NCBI RefSeq assembly: GCF_022532105.1
Contig: NZ_CP092832.1
Coordinates: forward strand, 3,005,001 to 3,069,000
Source of the DNA: Flavobacterium sp. HJ-32-4
GTDB lineage: Bacteria > Bacteroidota > Bacteroidia > Flavobacteriales > Flavobacteriaceae
Direction of reading: 5' to 3'
DNA: 64,000 nucleotides
Shown here in pieces: positions 49,447 to 58,067 of this stretch; the first letter of the stretch is position 1; each line of letters begins with the position of its first letter. The notes below the pieces were generated by a model that did not search any database, had not been told where the DNA came from, and saw only the letters and a list, made by a program, of their open reading frames with translations. Both the position numbers and the translations under genes were made by a program.

Positions 49447-49908
49447 ATGAAAAGCAAACTCACCTTTTTAATTCTACTCATTGGTTTTATCTCGTATTGC
49501 CAATCAAATAATGAAGCTAGAGACCCAATTAATCAACAAGACTTTGAATCTATGCTTACGTCAAACAACAGTTCTATTGTAATTTCAAAATATAAGTCTT
49601 CAACACTCACAGAAATCACTCTCATATTCAAAACAGAGACAGATGTTTGTGATAATTCTAATGGCATTCATCTAACACTTTTTACAGGTGAAAAACTTGA
49701 TTTTGAAAATGCGAAAATTAGTTGCTCTGAATTGGGGGCCAAAAAATTTAAGCTTATGGGTAGTATAGTTCTAACTCCCGAATTGTACAAGAAATTATCT
49801 CAAACAGAAATTACAGATTTTAGATTAGGCAATACTAACGTCCCCGTAAACTTCAGAGAAAAGGGAGAAAATTTGATAGCATTATTTAAGTTTTCAGAAA
49901 ATTATTAA
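49447..49908 (+). CDS. AT-rich orphan exported protein
   Basis: 153 residues, markedly AT-rich against its neighbours. A hydrophobic leader (FLILLIGFISYCQSN) with a cysteine near residue 18 suggests a signal peptide or lipoprotein. The mature part is beta-rich (LTEITLIFKTETDVC, LTPELYKKLSQTEITDFRLG). No family recognised. It is followed at nine bases by an inverted repeat, which gives it the look of a mobile cassette. Confidence 0.75.
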   Translation: MKSKLTFLILLIGFISYCQSNNEARDPINQQDFESMLTSNNSSIVISKYKSSTLTEITLIFKTETDVCDNSNGIHLTLFTGEKLDFENAKISCSELGAKKFKLMGSIVLTPELYKKLSQTEITDFRLGNTNVPVNFREKGENLIALFKFSENY

Positions 49909-49916
49909 ACAACTAC

Positions 49917-50049
49917 TGCTAACAGCCGTTTTGCGCAATGGCTGGTTTAGTTTTCAACAAAAAGTAATCTGGTAATTCAAATTTGTATATCTCTAGAACT
50001 GATTATTTAAAATCATCACCACTGCGCAAAGCGGCGTCACGTTCCGTTG
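49917..50049. repeat. attC-like inverted repeat after the AT-rich orphan gene
   Basis: Left arm CCGTTTTGCGCAATGG (49926-49941) pairs with CCACTGCGCAAAGCGG (50019-50034), 14 of 16 positions, with AAC before the left arm and GTT after the right. Loop ~77 bases. A smaller perfect stem CCGCAAAG/CTTTGCGG lies at 50089-50112. The rest up to 50307 has no gene. Confidence 0.55.
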
Positions 50050-50307
50050 CACAACACCCCCTGCGCATCATCTCTCACTAAATACGCTCCGCAAAGGTCT
50101 CCGACTTTGCGGCAATGCCCACCCTGGCGCGCGACAGCATCCGGGTAGAAGAATTTTGAATTGTAAATTTTGAATTCGGAATACCCGCCACTACTCGCCC
50201 CTATCTCCTTTCCCCTTTCCCCTCTCCTTCCAACATATCCCCTCAATTGTGTAACCCACTACCTCTCCTCCCACACTACATTTACCCCACATACTAAATA
50301 CCGTATC

Positions 50308-50460
50308 ATGAAAAAAGACAACGCGAAAGACCACAAGAAATCGCACAAAGCACCTACTACCAGCGCCAAAACCGATAGCACGGCTAAAGAAGCGCCGAAA
50401 ACCGAAACGAAGGCGGCTCCGGCCAACGATAAATCAGGCGGCAAAAAATCGTCTAAATAG
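50308..50460 (+). CDS. Short lysine-rich protein
   Basis: 50 residues from ATG 50308, almost entirely K, A, T, S, E and D (MKKDNAKDHKKSHKAP; C-terminus GGKKSSK). Predicted disordered. Related short basic proteins are seen in other flavobacteria. It is six bases before the next small gene, forming a pair. Confidence 0.65.
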   Translation: MKKDNAKDHKKSHKAPTTSAKTDSTAKEAPKTETKAAPANDKSGGKKSSK

Positions 50461-50466
50461 TCAGAC

Positions 50467-50652
50467 ATGTTTAACCGGAAAATAGAAAAAGTCACCGACC
50501 ATTCTGACGATCCCCAAAACCCGCTGCCCGAACGACGGGGTGAGCGGGAAGACAACGAAGACGAAGACGATCCGATGATCAGCTACGACGACGAACCTGA
50601 AACCGAAGAAACACCTCCACCAAAGGAAGAACCTAAGTGGAGGGGACTATAG
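50467..50652 (+). CDS. Short acidic protein
   Basis: 61 residues, rich in D/E (EREDNEDEDDPMISYDDEPETEE) with a proline-rich tail. Opposite charge to the basic protein before it. A terminator follows directly, so the two form a bicistron. Function unknown. Confidence 0.62.
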   Translation: MFNRKIEKVTDHSDDPQNPLPERRGEREDNEDEDDPMISYDDEPETEETPPPKEEPKWRGL

Positions 50653-50654
50653 AA

Positions 50655-50678
50655 AAACCGGCCCAGAGCCGGTTTTTT
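50655..50678 (+). terminator. Intrinsic terminator after the two small genes
   Basis: AAACCGGC, CCAGA loop, GCCGGTTT, then Ts. Confidence 0.85.
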
Positions 50679-50712
50679 TATGAAGATATGTTGCGGTAAC
50701 CGTTCGTCCCAC

Positions 50713-51855
50713 TTACGACGGATCACCATACAAATGCACATACCGCGAGAGTGTCGTATCGCGCCGTAGTCCGGTGAGCGTCATCACATAGTCGATATAA
50801 GCGGGTTCCGGCACGCGCTCTTTCTGTTCATCCAAATCCCACATACCGCATTGGCAATACGACGACAAGTCGTCCCAGTCGGGCCGGTCGGTGACGGGGT
50901 AGATGCAGAGTCCGAGCAGGTCGACACCGCCGGCTATGGCCCGTCGACACTCTTGCGCGACTTCTTCCAGCCATTCCACACGGCCGATACCGAAGTGCCC
51001 CGTTTCCGACAGCAGCATCGGCTTACCATACCGAAGATAGGCATTCGACAGCAGGGCCGACAGCGGTACGCGGCGGTTTTCAGTATCCGGCCAGGAAAGC
51101 GGTCCGTGGGAAACCGTCCATTGGCAGTTCCAGTAGTAATTGAACCCTAAGATGTCGGCCAGGTCGGGTGCACCGCCCAATTCGGGGCACATCGTTCCCA
51201 GGATGATGTCCATCGCCTGGTATTGGTCCTGGTTCTGTGACGGAAATAGTTCGTCACGGTCATCCGGATGGATCATCACCAACGGCTCCACCAGCAACAC
51301 CGTACACGCCGGATCAATTTCCCGAAGCGCGCGTATCCCCACTATAGCCGCCTTGCACAGGTGGTATTTGATGTCCCAGCCGCTGTTTACTGCAAAGGGC
51401 ACCGTTCCCCTCACATCGCCCGAGTGCCACGAAAGGAAACTGATTTCGTTTATCGGAACGACCAGCAAGGGCGTCGTGGCGTGCGCCTTATAAAACAACG
51501 CAAAGGCCTCGCACAACTGCACGAACCGGCTGCAAAAATGCGGGTGCGTCGGGTAAAGTCCGTCCGGATACCCAAAATGGATCAGGTCCCAGATGGGTTG
51601 CATGCCATACTGCGCCGCCGCCCGCATCCGGTTGAGCACTTCCGAGAAATCGAATACGCCGGGTGCCGTTTCCACCGCACTCCAGCAAATCCCTTCCCGC
51701 ACCGTCCGGATGCCCGTAGCGGCCAGCATCCGGTAATCTTCCTCCACCCGAATGTCGTGTTGGGTTTCCTTCAGCAGGTTGACCCTGACACCCGAACGGT
51801 TGATATGGTCGGCACATTCGTAGCCTCCCATCATAAAGGTCTTGAAGACACTCAT
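50713..51855 (-). CDS. Glycoside hydrolase of clan A type, in a surface-polysaccharide operon
   Basis: 380 residues, no signal peptide. TIM-barrel features of clan GH-A: EDYRMLAATGIRTVREGICWS, WDLIHFGYPDG, VPINEISFLSW (possible acid/base Glu), VLLVEPLV, LLSETGHFG (possible nucleophile Glu). Exact family not recognised; cytoplasmic location suggests glycan editing rather than digestion. ATGA overlap with glf. Confidence 0.78.
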   Translation of the reverse strand: MSVFKTFMMGGYECADHINRSGVRVNLLKETQHDIRVEEDYRMLAATGIRTVREGICWSAVETAPGVFDFSEVLNRMRAAAQYGMQPIWDLIHFGYPDGLYPTHPHFCSRFVQLCEAFALFYKAHATTPLLVVPINEISFLSWHSGDVRGTVPFAVNSGWDIKYHLCKAAIVGIRALREIDPACTVLLVEPLVMIHPDDRDELFPSQNQDQYQAMDIILGTMCPELGGAPDLADILGFNYYWNCQWTVSHGPLSWPDTENRRVPLSALLSNAYLRYGKPMLLSETGHFGIGRVEWLEEVAQECRRAIAGGVDLLGLCIYPVTDRPDWDDLSSYCQCGMWDLDEQKERVPEPAYIDYVMTLTGLRRDTTLSRYVHLYGDPS

Positions 51856-52985
51856 GACGCGGGTGCCAGTTCTGCCGTGCGTTGCAGCGACGCAAAGAGG
51901 TCGAGGGCGTTCTTGAAGGCCTGGTCCATGTTGAAGTACTTGTAATTGGCCAAGCGTCCGACGAAGTGCACATCCAGCAGGGCGTCCGCTTCTTCTTTGT
52001 ACCGGGCGTAGATCTCCTGGTTGCGCGGATTCGGCACCGGATAATACGGTTCGCCCTCCGCCACGGTGTACTCCCGCACGACGGTTGTGCGCGGCGCCAC
52101 CTGGTTGCCGAAATGCTTGTACTCGATGATACGGGTGAAGTCGACCTCGGTGCCGGGGTAGTTCACTACTGAATTCTCCTGGAAATATTCGGTGTCATAC
52201 GTCTCGGTCACGAATTGTATCGAACGGTATTCGAGCTTCTCAACCAGGCTGTGCTTGAAATCGAAAAAGCGGTCAACCGGCCCGGTGTAAAACAGTTTTT
52301 CATAGCCCGAAAGCGTATCGGCGATGTCGAAATAGTCGGTGTTCAACAACACCTCGATGTTCTCGTGCAGCAATAAACTTTCAAACAGTTGCGTATAGCC
52401 GCCTTTCGGCAACGCCTGGTAGGTGTCGGAAAAGTAGCGGTCGTCGAAGTCGTGGCGCACCGGAATCCGGTTGAGCACCGAGGCATCCAGTTCTTCGGGG
52501 TATTTGTCCCATTGCTTTTTGGTGTAATGGCGGAACATCTTTTCATACAACGCCTCTCCCACCCGGTTCAGCACCGCTTCCCGCCCGTTGGCAGGCTCGG
52601 CAATGGCAACGCGGTTGTCCTCCAGCCAGGCCCGCATTTCGTCTTCTGTTTCAATCGTTTCGCCAAACAGCGTATTGACGGTCGTGATGTTCACCGGGAT
52701 CGGGACGGTCTGCTCCCCTACCCGTGCCACGACTTTATGTTCCCACGGGTACCATTCGGAAAAACGGTTCACGTAGTCCCAAACGGTTTCGTCGTTGGTA
52801 TGGAACAGGTGGGCGCCGTACTTCGACACCAGGATGCCGTTCTCGTCGATGAAGTCGAAACAGTTGCCGGCGATGTGGTTCCGCTTTTCGATTACGAGCA
52901 CCTTCTTGCCGATCGACGCATAGCGCTCGGCTAACACCGCACCGGAGATACCGGCACCGATGATGATAATGTCGGCGGTTTTCAT
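51852..52985 (-). CDS. glf: UDP-galactopyranose mutase
   Basis: 377 residues from ATG 52985. FAD Rossmann motif IIIIGAGISGAVLAERYA, VLVIEKRNHIAGNCFD, YGAHLFHTND, and RYKHF/EYKHFGNQ, PNPRNQEIYARY, FVGRLANYKYFNMDQAF with active-site arginines of UGM. Converts UDP-galactopyranose to UDP-galactofuranose. Start overlaps the glycosyltransferase stop, so coupled. Confidence 0.95.
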   Translation of the reverse strand: MKTADIIIIGAGISGAVLAERYASIGKKVLVIEKRNHIAGNCFDFIDENGILVSKYGAHLFHTNDETVWDYVNRFSEWYPWEHKVVARVGEQTVPIPVNITTVNTLFGETIETEDEMRAWLEDNRVAIAEPANGREAVLNRVGEALYEKMFRHYTKKQWDKYPEELDASVLNRIPVRHDFDDRYFSDTYQALPKGGYTQLFESLLLHENIEVLLNTDYFDIADTLSGYEKLFYTGPVDRFFDFKHSLVEKLEYRSIQFVTETYDTEYFQENSVVNYPGTEVDFTRIIEYKHFGNQVAPRTTVVREYTVAEGEPYYPVPNPRNQEIYARYKEEADALLDVHFVGRLANYKYFNMDQAFKNALDLFASLQRTAELAPAS

Positions 52986-54118
52986 AAAGCGTAGGCGTTG
53001 ATGCGCGATTGCATGTTGGCGGCAGTGGCATCCCACGAGGTTTTTGCCAGGATGCGGCGGTATTCGGCCGTACGCGAAAAATCGTCGGCGTCGTTGAGGA
53101 GATAGTCGATGGCCTGTCCGAATTCGTCCGGACTGTCGATCAGGGATATACACCCGGCATAATCGCGGACCACATCGGCGATGCGCGTTGAGATAATCGG
53201 TTTGCCTGCCGCCATGTATTCGAGCGTTTTGGTCGGACTGATATAGGTGGTGGCATCGTTCAGCGCGAACGGCATCATGGCGATGTCGAACGCCTTCAGG
53301 TAATGCGGCAGTTCGCCATAGGCTTTCATGCCCAGGTAATGGAGGTTGGCGGCGCGGGGCAGGTCGGATTCGTGGATTTTGGCCAACGGACCGATCATCA
53401 CAAAAGAGATATCGGGATGGGAAGCGGCCGTGGCGCGGATCAGTTCAAGGTCGATGCGTTCGTCGATGACGCCGAAATAGCCGACGATAGGTCCTTTTAT
53501 TGACGCGATGTCATCCGGCACCGCGATGCCGTTCAGCGCCTTGGCGAAATGGGGTTCGTCGACCGAGCTGGGGAAACAGTGCACGTTCGGGTGCAGGCGG
53601 TTCTTCGACTCGTAGAGCGACTTCCCTCCGGTGAATACGACGTCGGCTTTGGCCATAAGCGCTTTTTCCTGGTCGATCAGTTCCTGCGGGGCGCCTTTGA
53701 ACAGCGAGAGTTCGTCCATGCAGTCGTAGATGGTGACGTCGAAATCGAGCGTCGGTTCCAATACGACGAAAGAAGGTGAGTAAAACCAGCCCATCGGCAT
53801 ACGGGTGTTGGCGATATAATCGGGCAGGATACCCGCGATGGAGGCAATGTCTTTCACCCGGGGTTGCAGCACGTGCAGGTTTTCGGAGACCTTTTTCAAC
53901 ACGGCGGTATGTTCCTCTTCAGGGGCAAAGCCGATGGGTTCTTCGATAAAAAGCACCCGTAGGGTTTCGGCGAAGCGACTGATCAGGTGTTGTGGGCGTT
54001 GGTACACGAAATCCCATCGGAGGTGGCAGAACACGACGAGATCATAGTAGAAGGGCGCGACTGTTTGGTCGGCTGTTTCACGCACTTGTGAGGGTGCGGC
54101 GGAGTGGTTTGTTCGCAT
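52982..54118 (-). CDS. Glycosyltransferase (GT4-like)
   Basis: 378 residues from ATG 54118. N-terminal FCHLRWDFVYQRPQHLISRFA and C-terminal donor region ISPTKTLEYMAAGKPIIST characterise GT4-type enzymes near glf. Possibly a galactofuranosyltransferase given its operon with glf. GT-B fold, cytoplasmic or membrane-associated. Confidence 0.88.
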   Translation of the reverse strand: MRTNHSAAPSQVRETADQTVAPFYYDLVVFCHLRWDFVYQRPQHLISRFAETLRVLFIEEPIGFAPEEEHTAVLKKVSENLHVLQPRVKDIASIAGILPDYIANTRMPMGWFYSPSFVVLEPTLDFDVTIYDCMDELSLFKGAPQELIDQEKALMAKADVVFTGGKSLYESKNRLHPNVHCFPSSVDEPHFAKALNGIAVPDDIASIKGPIVGYFGVIDERIDLELIRATAASHPDISFVMIGPLAKIHESDLPRAANLHYLGMKAYGELPHYLKAFDIAMMPFALNDATTYISPTKTLEYMAAGKPIISTRIADVVRDYAGCISLIDSPDEFGQAIDYLLNDADDFSRTAEYRRILAKTSWDATAANMQSRINAYAL

Positions 54119-54223
54119 AATGTATATGTATAGAATGTAGGATACGTACCCCATCAGCCGGTCTGCTGGGGCATGCGAAGGCATAAGAAAGGAATGGGGA
54201 CTCTTTTTCAGGACTTAGCCCTG

Positions 54224-54231
54224 CAAAGGTA
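54224..54231 (-). promoter_or_regulatory. -7 promoter box of the galactofuranose operon
   Basis: Minus-strand TACCTTTG; the ATG of the glycosyltransferase lies about 106 bases downstream. The rest of 54185-54420 shows no gene. Confidence 0.4.
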
Positions 54232-54420
54232 AAAGCGAGGATTTGGGGGGGTGTTACATAATTTTCCGATGGGGTTGTTTATGGCGGTAGGAAGCCATAG
54301 GTGGGGTGTTCACCCGTAAAGGAAAAGGGCGTTGGGAAAGGTTCGCTTAGTTGATTAGCGAAGGATAAATGGGGGTGTGGGCTAGTGGCGACGGAGTATG
54401 ACCGCAGTTTTCAATGGTAA

Positions 54421-54918
54421 TTACTTGCTGCCGATGTACTTGATAATTTGAGTTACAATCTTGTCTTTGACTTTTAACTTATCCTTTAAATCTTTACTCT
54501 TTTCGGTCCAAAATTCTTTTCTCCGGTCTGACGGGATTCTATTGTGTAACATCATAATCGTAGAGTTTGTTCTCATTTGGCTTCTTCCCGTTACCACCAA
54601 AAAGTGAACGATATCGGAAAGGCCATCCGTTAGCTTCTTTATGAGTTGACCGTCTTTTAATTTGTTCAATATTTTTTCTAAATCTTCGGCAACATCACCC
54701 TGACTTATTATAATTATCACTTTGCCATTAATAATTATAACGCCAATAAAATCGTATAAACCACCATCTTCATTATACTTTAGTTCTCTTATCTCGTTAA
54801 AACTTAAGCTAAAGAGTTTGGAATATTGAGCCGTCTTACTGAGCTGTTCATATAGATAACCACAGGTTGTCGTTTTACCTCCATTGACGCCGGCCCTTAT
54901 AATGATGAACTCTTCCAT
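54421..54918 (-). CDS. P-loop protein of an AT-rich island
   Basis: 165 residues, AT-rich. N-terminal Walker A AGVNGGKTTT (residues ~9-18) and hydrophobic strand VIIIISQGD (possible Walker B). The rest is lysine-rich and helical with RSQMRTNSTIMMLHNRIPSDRR. Could be a small nucleotide-binding switch or kinase; no family assigned. Lies downstream of the membrane coiled-coil gene on the same strand with 75 bases between. Confidence 0.75.
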   Translation of the reverse strand: MEEFIIIRAGVNGGKTTTCGYLYEQLSKTAQYSKLFSLSFNEIRELKYNEDGGLYDFIGVIIINGKVIIIISQGDVAEDLEKILNKLKDGQLIKKLTDGLSDIVHFLVVTGRSQMRTNSTIMMLHNRIPSDRRKEFWTEKSKDLKDKLKVKDKIVTQIIKYIGSK

Positions 54919-54993
54919 AGTATTTGTTTTGATAATTATAGATCCTGTATACCAAATCTAACAGCCTTCCTAAGTCGGAGAGTATCTTTTGGA

Positions 54994-55632
54994 CTATTTT
55001 GGAAGGCGTCTTATTTCTGGCTTAGTGAAGTAATCGTATTGGGCGTAAATCTCATCAAGAATTATATTCCTGACCGCTCCATATTTGTCTTTATTCAAGA
55101 CCTTAACTAAAATTGCATTGATATCCACATCATCCGATTTCTTCAGTTCATCAAGTTCTGACTTCTTAATTTTGTCAAGACATACAACCAAGTTTGGGAG
55201 AAGGTCTTGAATTGCCATGAAATTTTGAGCTTTTCGATAATAGTCAATTGCCATAGCATAACTACGAGTTGCATCAAAGTAGTTTTTGTCATCCAATTGC
55301 CCATTACCCTGTACATAAAACAGACCACCTTCTGAATTACCATAAACTCGTTTGACCTTTCGACGTAGAGTCTGCTTAACCTTTTTAGATTTTTCGAGGA
55401 TGATTGCTTCTATCTCTTGTCTTAGCTGATTTTTCGAATTTTCGATTTCCTTTCGCAAAGCATCGCGTAAGTTTTCCTCGCTTATCTTCAAAGTCCGTTT
55501 TTGATACCACTGAATAATCACAGGTGCAATTATCCCTACAATGCCTAAGGCAATTGTGCCGACAAGGACTAATTTATCCCATGCTGAATTGTAAAAACTG
55601 TCTACGTGTTCGAGGATATCACTACTATTCAT
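54994..55632 (-). CDS. Membrane-anchored coiled-coil protein
   Basis: 212 residues. One membrane segment (~residues 19-40, LVLVGTIALGIVGIIAPVII), then a long charged coiled coil (~45-95), then a globular part with helical repeats (KNYFDATRSYAMAIDYYRKAQNFMAIQDLL, TPR-like). No family recognised. Four bases after the CoiA-like stop, so translationally linked to it. Confidence 0.75.
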   Translation of the reverse strand: MNSSDILEHVDSFYNSAWDKLVLVGTIALGIVGIIAPVIIQWYQKRTLKISEENLRDALRKEIENSKNQLRQEIEAIILEKSKKVKQTLRRKVKRVYGNSEGGLFYVQGNGQLDDKNYFDATRSYAMAIDYYRKAQNFMAIQDLLPNLVVCLDKIKKSELDELKKSDDVDINAILVKVLNKDKYGAVRNIILDEIYAQYDYFTKPEIRRLPK

Positions 55633-55636
55633 AATT

Positions 55637-56353
55637 CTAACTTTCTCGTATTTGATGTTTCGACTTTAGACCATGGACAGCATCAATAAACTCTCTTTTA
55701 CTTAGGGCACACCATGCGAATTCTCCTCTTCCGAAAGGTCCACCCAAATGCAATGAAATTTTCTCACTTGCTAAATAGAATACATAACCTCGCCAGTCAA
55801 AAAAGACGTGTGCTGTAGATTTCTTCCATTTTTCGATAAATTGTTTACTACGCCCACCCCAATTTGTTACAGTAAATTTACGTCCGTCATATTCACATTC
55901 TCGCGACATAAGTTCAAGTGAAATTCCAAAGTTAAATTCATTGAATGCCGTTTCGCTATGTATATGCACCAACCAAAACATTTGATGATTTTGTTGATAG
56001 AATATCTCTCGTGAAAGTCTTTCTTCTTCTGATATACTTGAATGTTGCAATTCAAGGACTGTTGCTAATTCTGTATTAGTTCTGCACAGAATGTCTGCAC
56101 GATGCCTTTCACCCGTAACTGAATCTATTAAACAGATTTCTCTACAATTTAGGTCAAAATATTCTTTCCATTTAAGATGCCATTCGCCTTCTGGTTCACT
56201 CCAAGAATCACAATCTCCTGCTTTATGACGCCAATGCTTAACATTTTCCATAGGGATGACAGCGGTTAATACTCCCCCACAATCTTTGCAAATAGTCTTT
56301 TCTCCTTTTGCTATAGGCTGTCTCTTAACTCCGTCTATCCATGCGTATAACAT
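55637..56353 (-). CDS. CoiA-like nuclease-fold protein
   Basis: 238 residues. N-terminal zinc-ribbon-like CKDCGG and WRHK (~residues 22-45), then EWHLKWKEYF, HRADILCRTNTELATVLELQHSSISEEE, the D..E-x-Q pattern of PD-(D/E)xK enzymes found in CoiA-type competence proteins. C-terminal part (~150-238) is unassigned. First of three same-strand genes in the island. Confidence 0.82.
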   Translation of the reverse strand: MLYAWIDGVKRQPIAKGEKTICKDCGGVLTAVIPMENVKHWRHKAGDCDSWSEPEGEWHLKWKEYFDLNCREICLIDSVTGERHRADILCRTNTELATVLELQHSSISEEERLSREIFYQQNHQMFWLVHIHSETAFNEFNFGISLELMSRECEYDGRKFTVTNWGGRSKQFIEKWKKSTAHVFFDWRGYVFYLASEKISLHLGGPFGRGEFAWCALSKREFIDAVHGLKSKHQIRES

Positions 56354-56592
56354 ACTTCAATCGCTTGATTTAGTGTAAGTAGTTATCCTCTGAAAACTAA
56401 AAGATTTTCGTTTTGCGTATCGAGCATCTTCTGCATACTTTGGATGTTGCGTTTTGTAACTTGCAATTCGAACAAATTTTGTTAAAGTTATCTGACAGAC
56501 ATGTCGTATTGATCACGCCATATCTATCATTTGCTGAAAGCTCAGATCTTCGTAAATCAACTTGTCGCCGTTTCCCTTAGCAATACATTGTC
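56354..56592. other. Gene-free gap with decayed frames
   Basis: No intact gene. On the minus strand short frames remain, including a cysteine-rich stretch (ICSNCK and KVCRRC) and GNGDKLIYEDLSF, which suggest remnants of lost genes. Interpretation is tentative. Confidence 0.35.
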
Positions 56593-56760
56593 CTAAAAAA
56601 TTGTGAACTTACGATGAGTTATTTTGAGCAGCCTTGAATTGGGTAGATTTTCTTTCTCTTCCCTTGATTCACGAGCAGGTCCGGACTTGGCGTTAAAAGT
56701 CTCTCGGTAGGTCGGATAGGCAATGACAAGAACGACTGTGGCAATTAGAGTGTCAATCAT
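56593..56760 (-). CDS. Possible 55-residue membrane peptide
   Basis: ATG 56760 to TAG; starts MIDTLIATVVLVIAYPTYRE with one hydrophobic segment followed by a charged tail. It starts six bases after the stop of the two-helix membrane gene. It may be part of that operon or chance. Confidence 0.35.
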   Translation of the reverse strand: MIDTLIATVVLVIAYPTYRETFNAKSGPARESREEKENLPNSRLLKITHRKFTIF

Positions 56761-56766
56761 AATCGA

Positions 56767-57135
56767 CTATGTCGAATGATTGGCGTTGAAAAGATACTGC
56801 GTAACTAAACGGAAAAAAATGAACACATTAATCGTAGTAGAACCGATAATCGTGGTTACCACCAAATCTGATAGTACAAAATATCCTGTACCGACACAAA
56901 TGACAATGAATAGAATGCAAATGCACCAAACAGACGTAAAAACATAGATGCATTCTGCATAATGTTTTCGTTCTTGCATATTCTGGTCAAAATTGGCCAA
57001 AAGCAATTTCTCATAATCGGACGCATAAAATTTGTATTCTTGCGTATATGCACCCGTACCAGGAGCATTATTGGCCTGATTGACCAATAAGCTTTCATCT
57101 AATTCTAGATTTGCCCCTCCACCCTCTGCCATCAT
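56767..57135 (-). CDS. Two-helix membrane protein, candidate toxin of a Panacea pair
   Basis: 122 residues; MM start, the ATG at 57133-57135 overlapping the Panacea stop (ATGA). Soluble N-terminus (~1-60), then two membrane helices (~65-85, CIYVFTSVWCICILFIVIC, and ~88-112, LSDLVVTTIIGSTTINVFIFF), ending YLFNANHS. Similar small membrane proteins are paired with Panacea antitoxins. Toxicity not shown from sequence. Confidence 0.72.
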   Translation of the reverse strand: MMAEGGGANLELDESLLVNQANNAPGTGAYTQEYKFYASDYEKLLLANFDQNMQERKHYAECIYVFTSVWCICILFIVICVGTGYFVLSDLVVTTIIGSTTINVFIFFRLVTQYLFNANHST

Positions 57136-57593
57136 TCTGCCTTCTTGAGAAATTGTTTGAAATAGCGTTCCATCGAGTCTTTGGATATCACTCCATATCG
57201 ATTATTAAATGCTTCGGACCACGGAGACCCATCAATATGTGTCCAATTAGATAATTGTACTGCATCAAGTTTTTTTGCAATATCAATAGCGAAGTCAATT
57301 GTAGAATTCTCGGTATTATCTAATTCAACTTTAGGTTTCAAAGTATATTGTAGAGGCAATGTAACAATATTAGCATTGCCATATTGTTTGAAAGCATGAT
57401 AAACTTCTTTATACACCGGCCCATACGGCCAAGCTTCTGTTGGGTCGTTTAAGAGTAGTTGACCAGTTTGAGCGAGGTACAAACCATTAGCTATGTACAG
57501 TAATTTTTGGAGCTTCATGTTTGAAATTCCAACGCCCTGTTCTAAACCTCGCTTTAGAATTTCCCCTGCAATGTATAGTGCTGAATGTGGCAT
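57132..57593 (-). CDS. Panacea (SocA-like, DUF4065) antitoxin
   Basis: 153 residues from ATG 57593; longer in-frame starts give an unrelated cysteine-containing tail. Panacea hallmarks: ISNMKLQKLLYIANGLYLAQTG, EAWPYGPVYKEVYHAF, HIDGSPWSEAFNN. Panacea proteins neutralise many toxin types. It precedes the membrane protein in a coupled bicistron as antitoxins usually do. Confidence 0.88.
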   Translation of the reverse strand: MPHSALYIAGEILKRGLEQGVGISNMKLQKLLYIANGLYLAQTGQLLLNDPTEAWPYGPVYKEVYHAFKQYGNANIVTLPLQYTLKPKVELDNTENSTIDFAIDIAKKLDAVQLSNWTHIDGSPWSEAFNNRYGVISKDSMERYFKQFLKKAE

Positions 57594-58067
57594 AGATAGA
57601 ATTATATTTTGTCTTTGGCGTATAATTTCGCAACAGGCGAAAAATGAAATAGTTTCAGTATGAGTTGAACAAAAGTATTCATTTTTGGAATATGTATCAC
57701 TTCCGTTAAGAAAATTGTTCATGTACCCGTGCTTATAAAATTTGTTTCATAATTAATACCTACTCATCTCATTAATACTGGTCCCAAATCCCGCCGCTAA
57801 CGCGAGCATCTCGTTCGTCTCCAACAATCCCACCACCTTCAACCTAACAAGTCGCGTCTAACTCCCCGCGATAAGTCGAAAGTACAAATTAATTCGCAAA
57901 CACAGCTTACCTCCTGCGGTTGTCTACTGAATTTTAAAAGGTTCTTTCCAAAAAGGTGACTGATTGATCGTAATGCCAAGGGGTACGTCTAAAAGAAGCT
58001 TGCACGCGGCCGGGAAAACGACAATTCCCGCCCAGACGATGCGATACCGTGTTTAGAATACGAGAGG
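57594..58067. other. Gene-free region
   Basis: No gene of substance was found. It holds the presumed promoter of the Panacea operon and a short stem GCGAG/CTCG near 57797. Confidence 0.5.

Noticed and set aside
54421..57593. Prophage or integrative element
   Set aside because: No integrase, capsid, terminase or direct repeats; only AT-rich accessory genes.
57594..57722. Longer start for the Panacea antitoxin
   Set aside because: The added tail is unlike Panacea N-termini; MPHSALYIAGEIL at 57593 fits.
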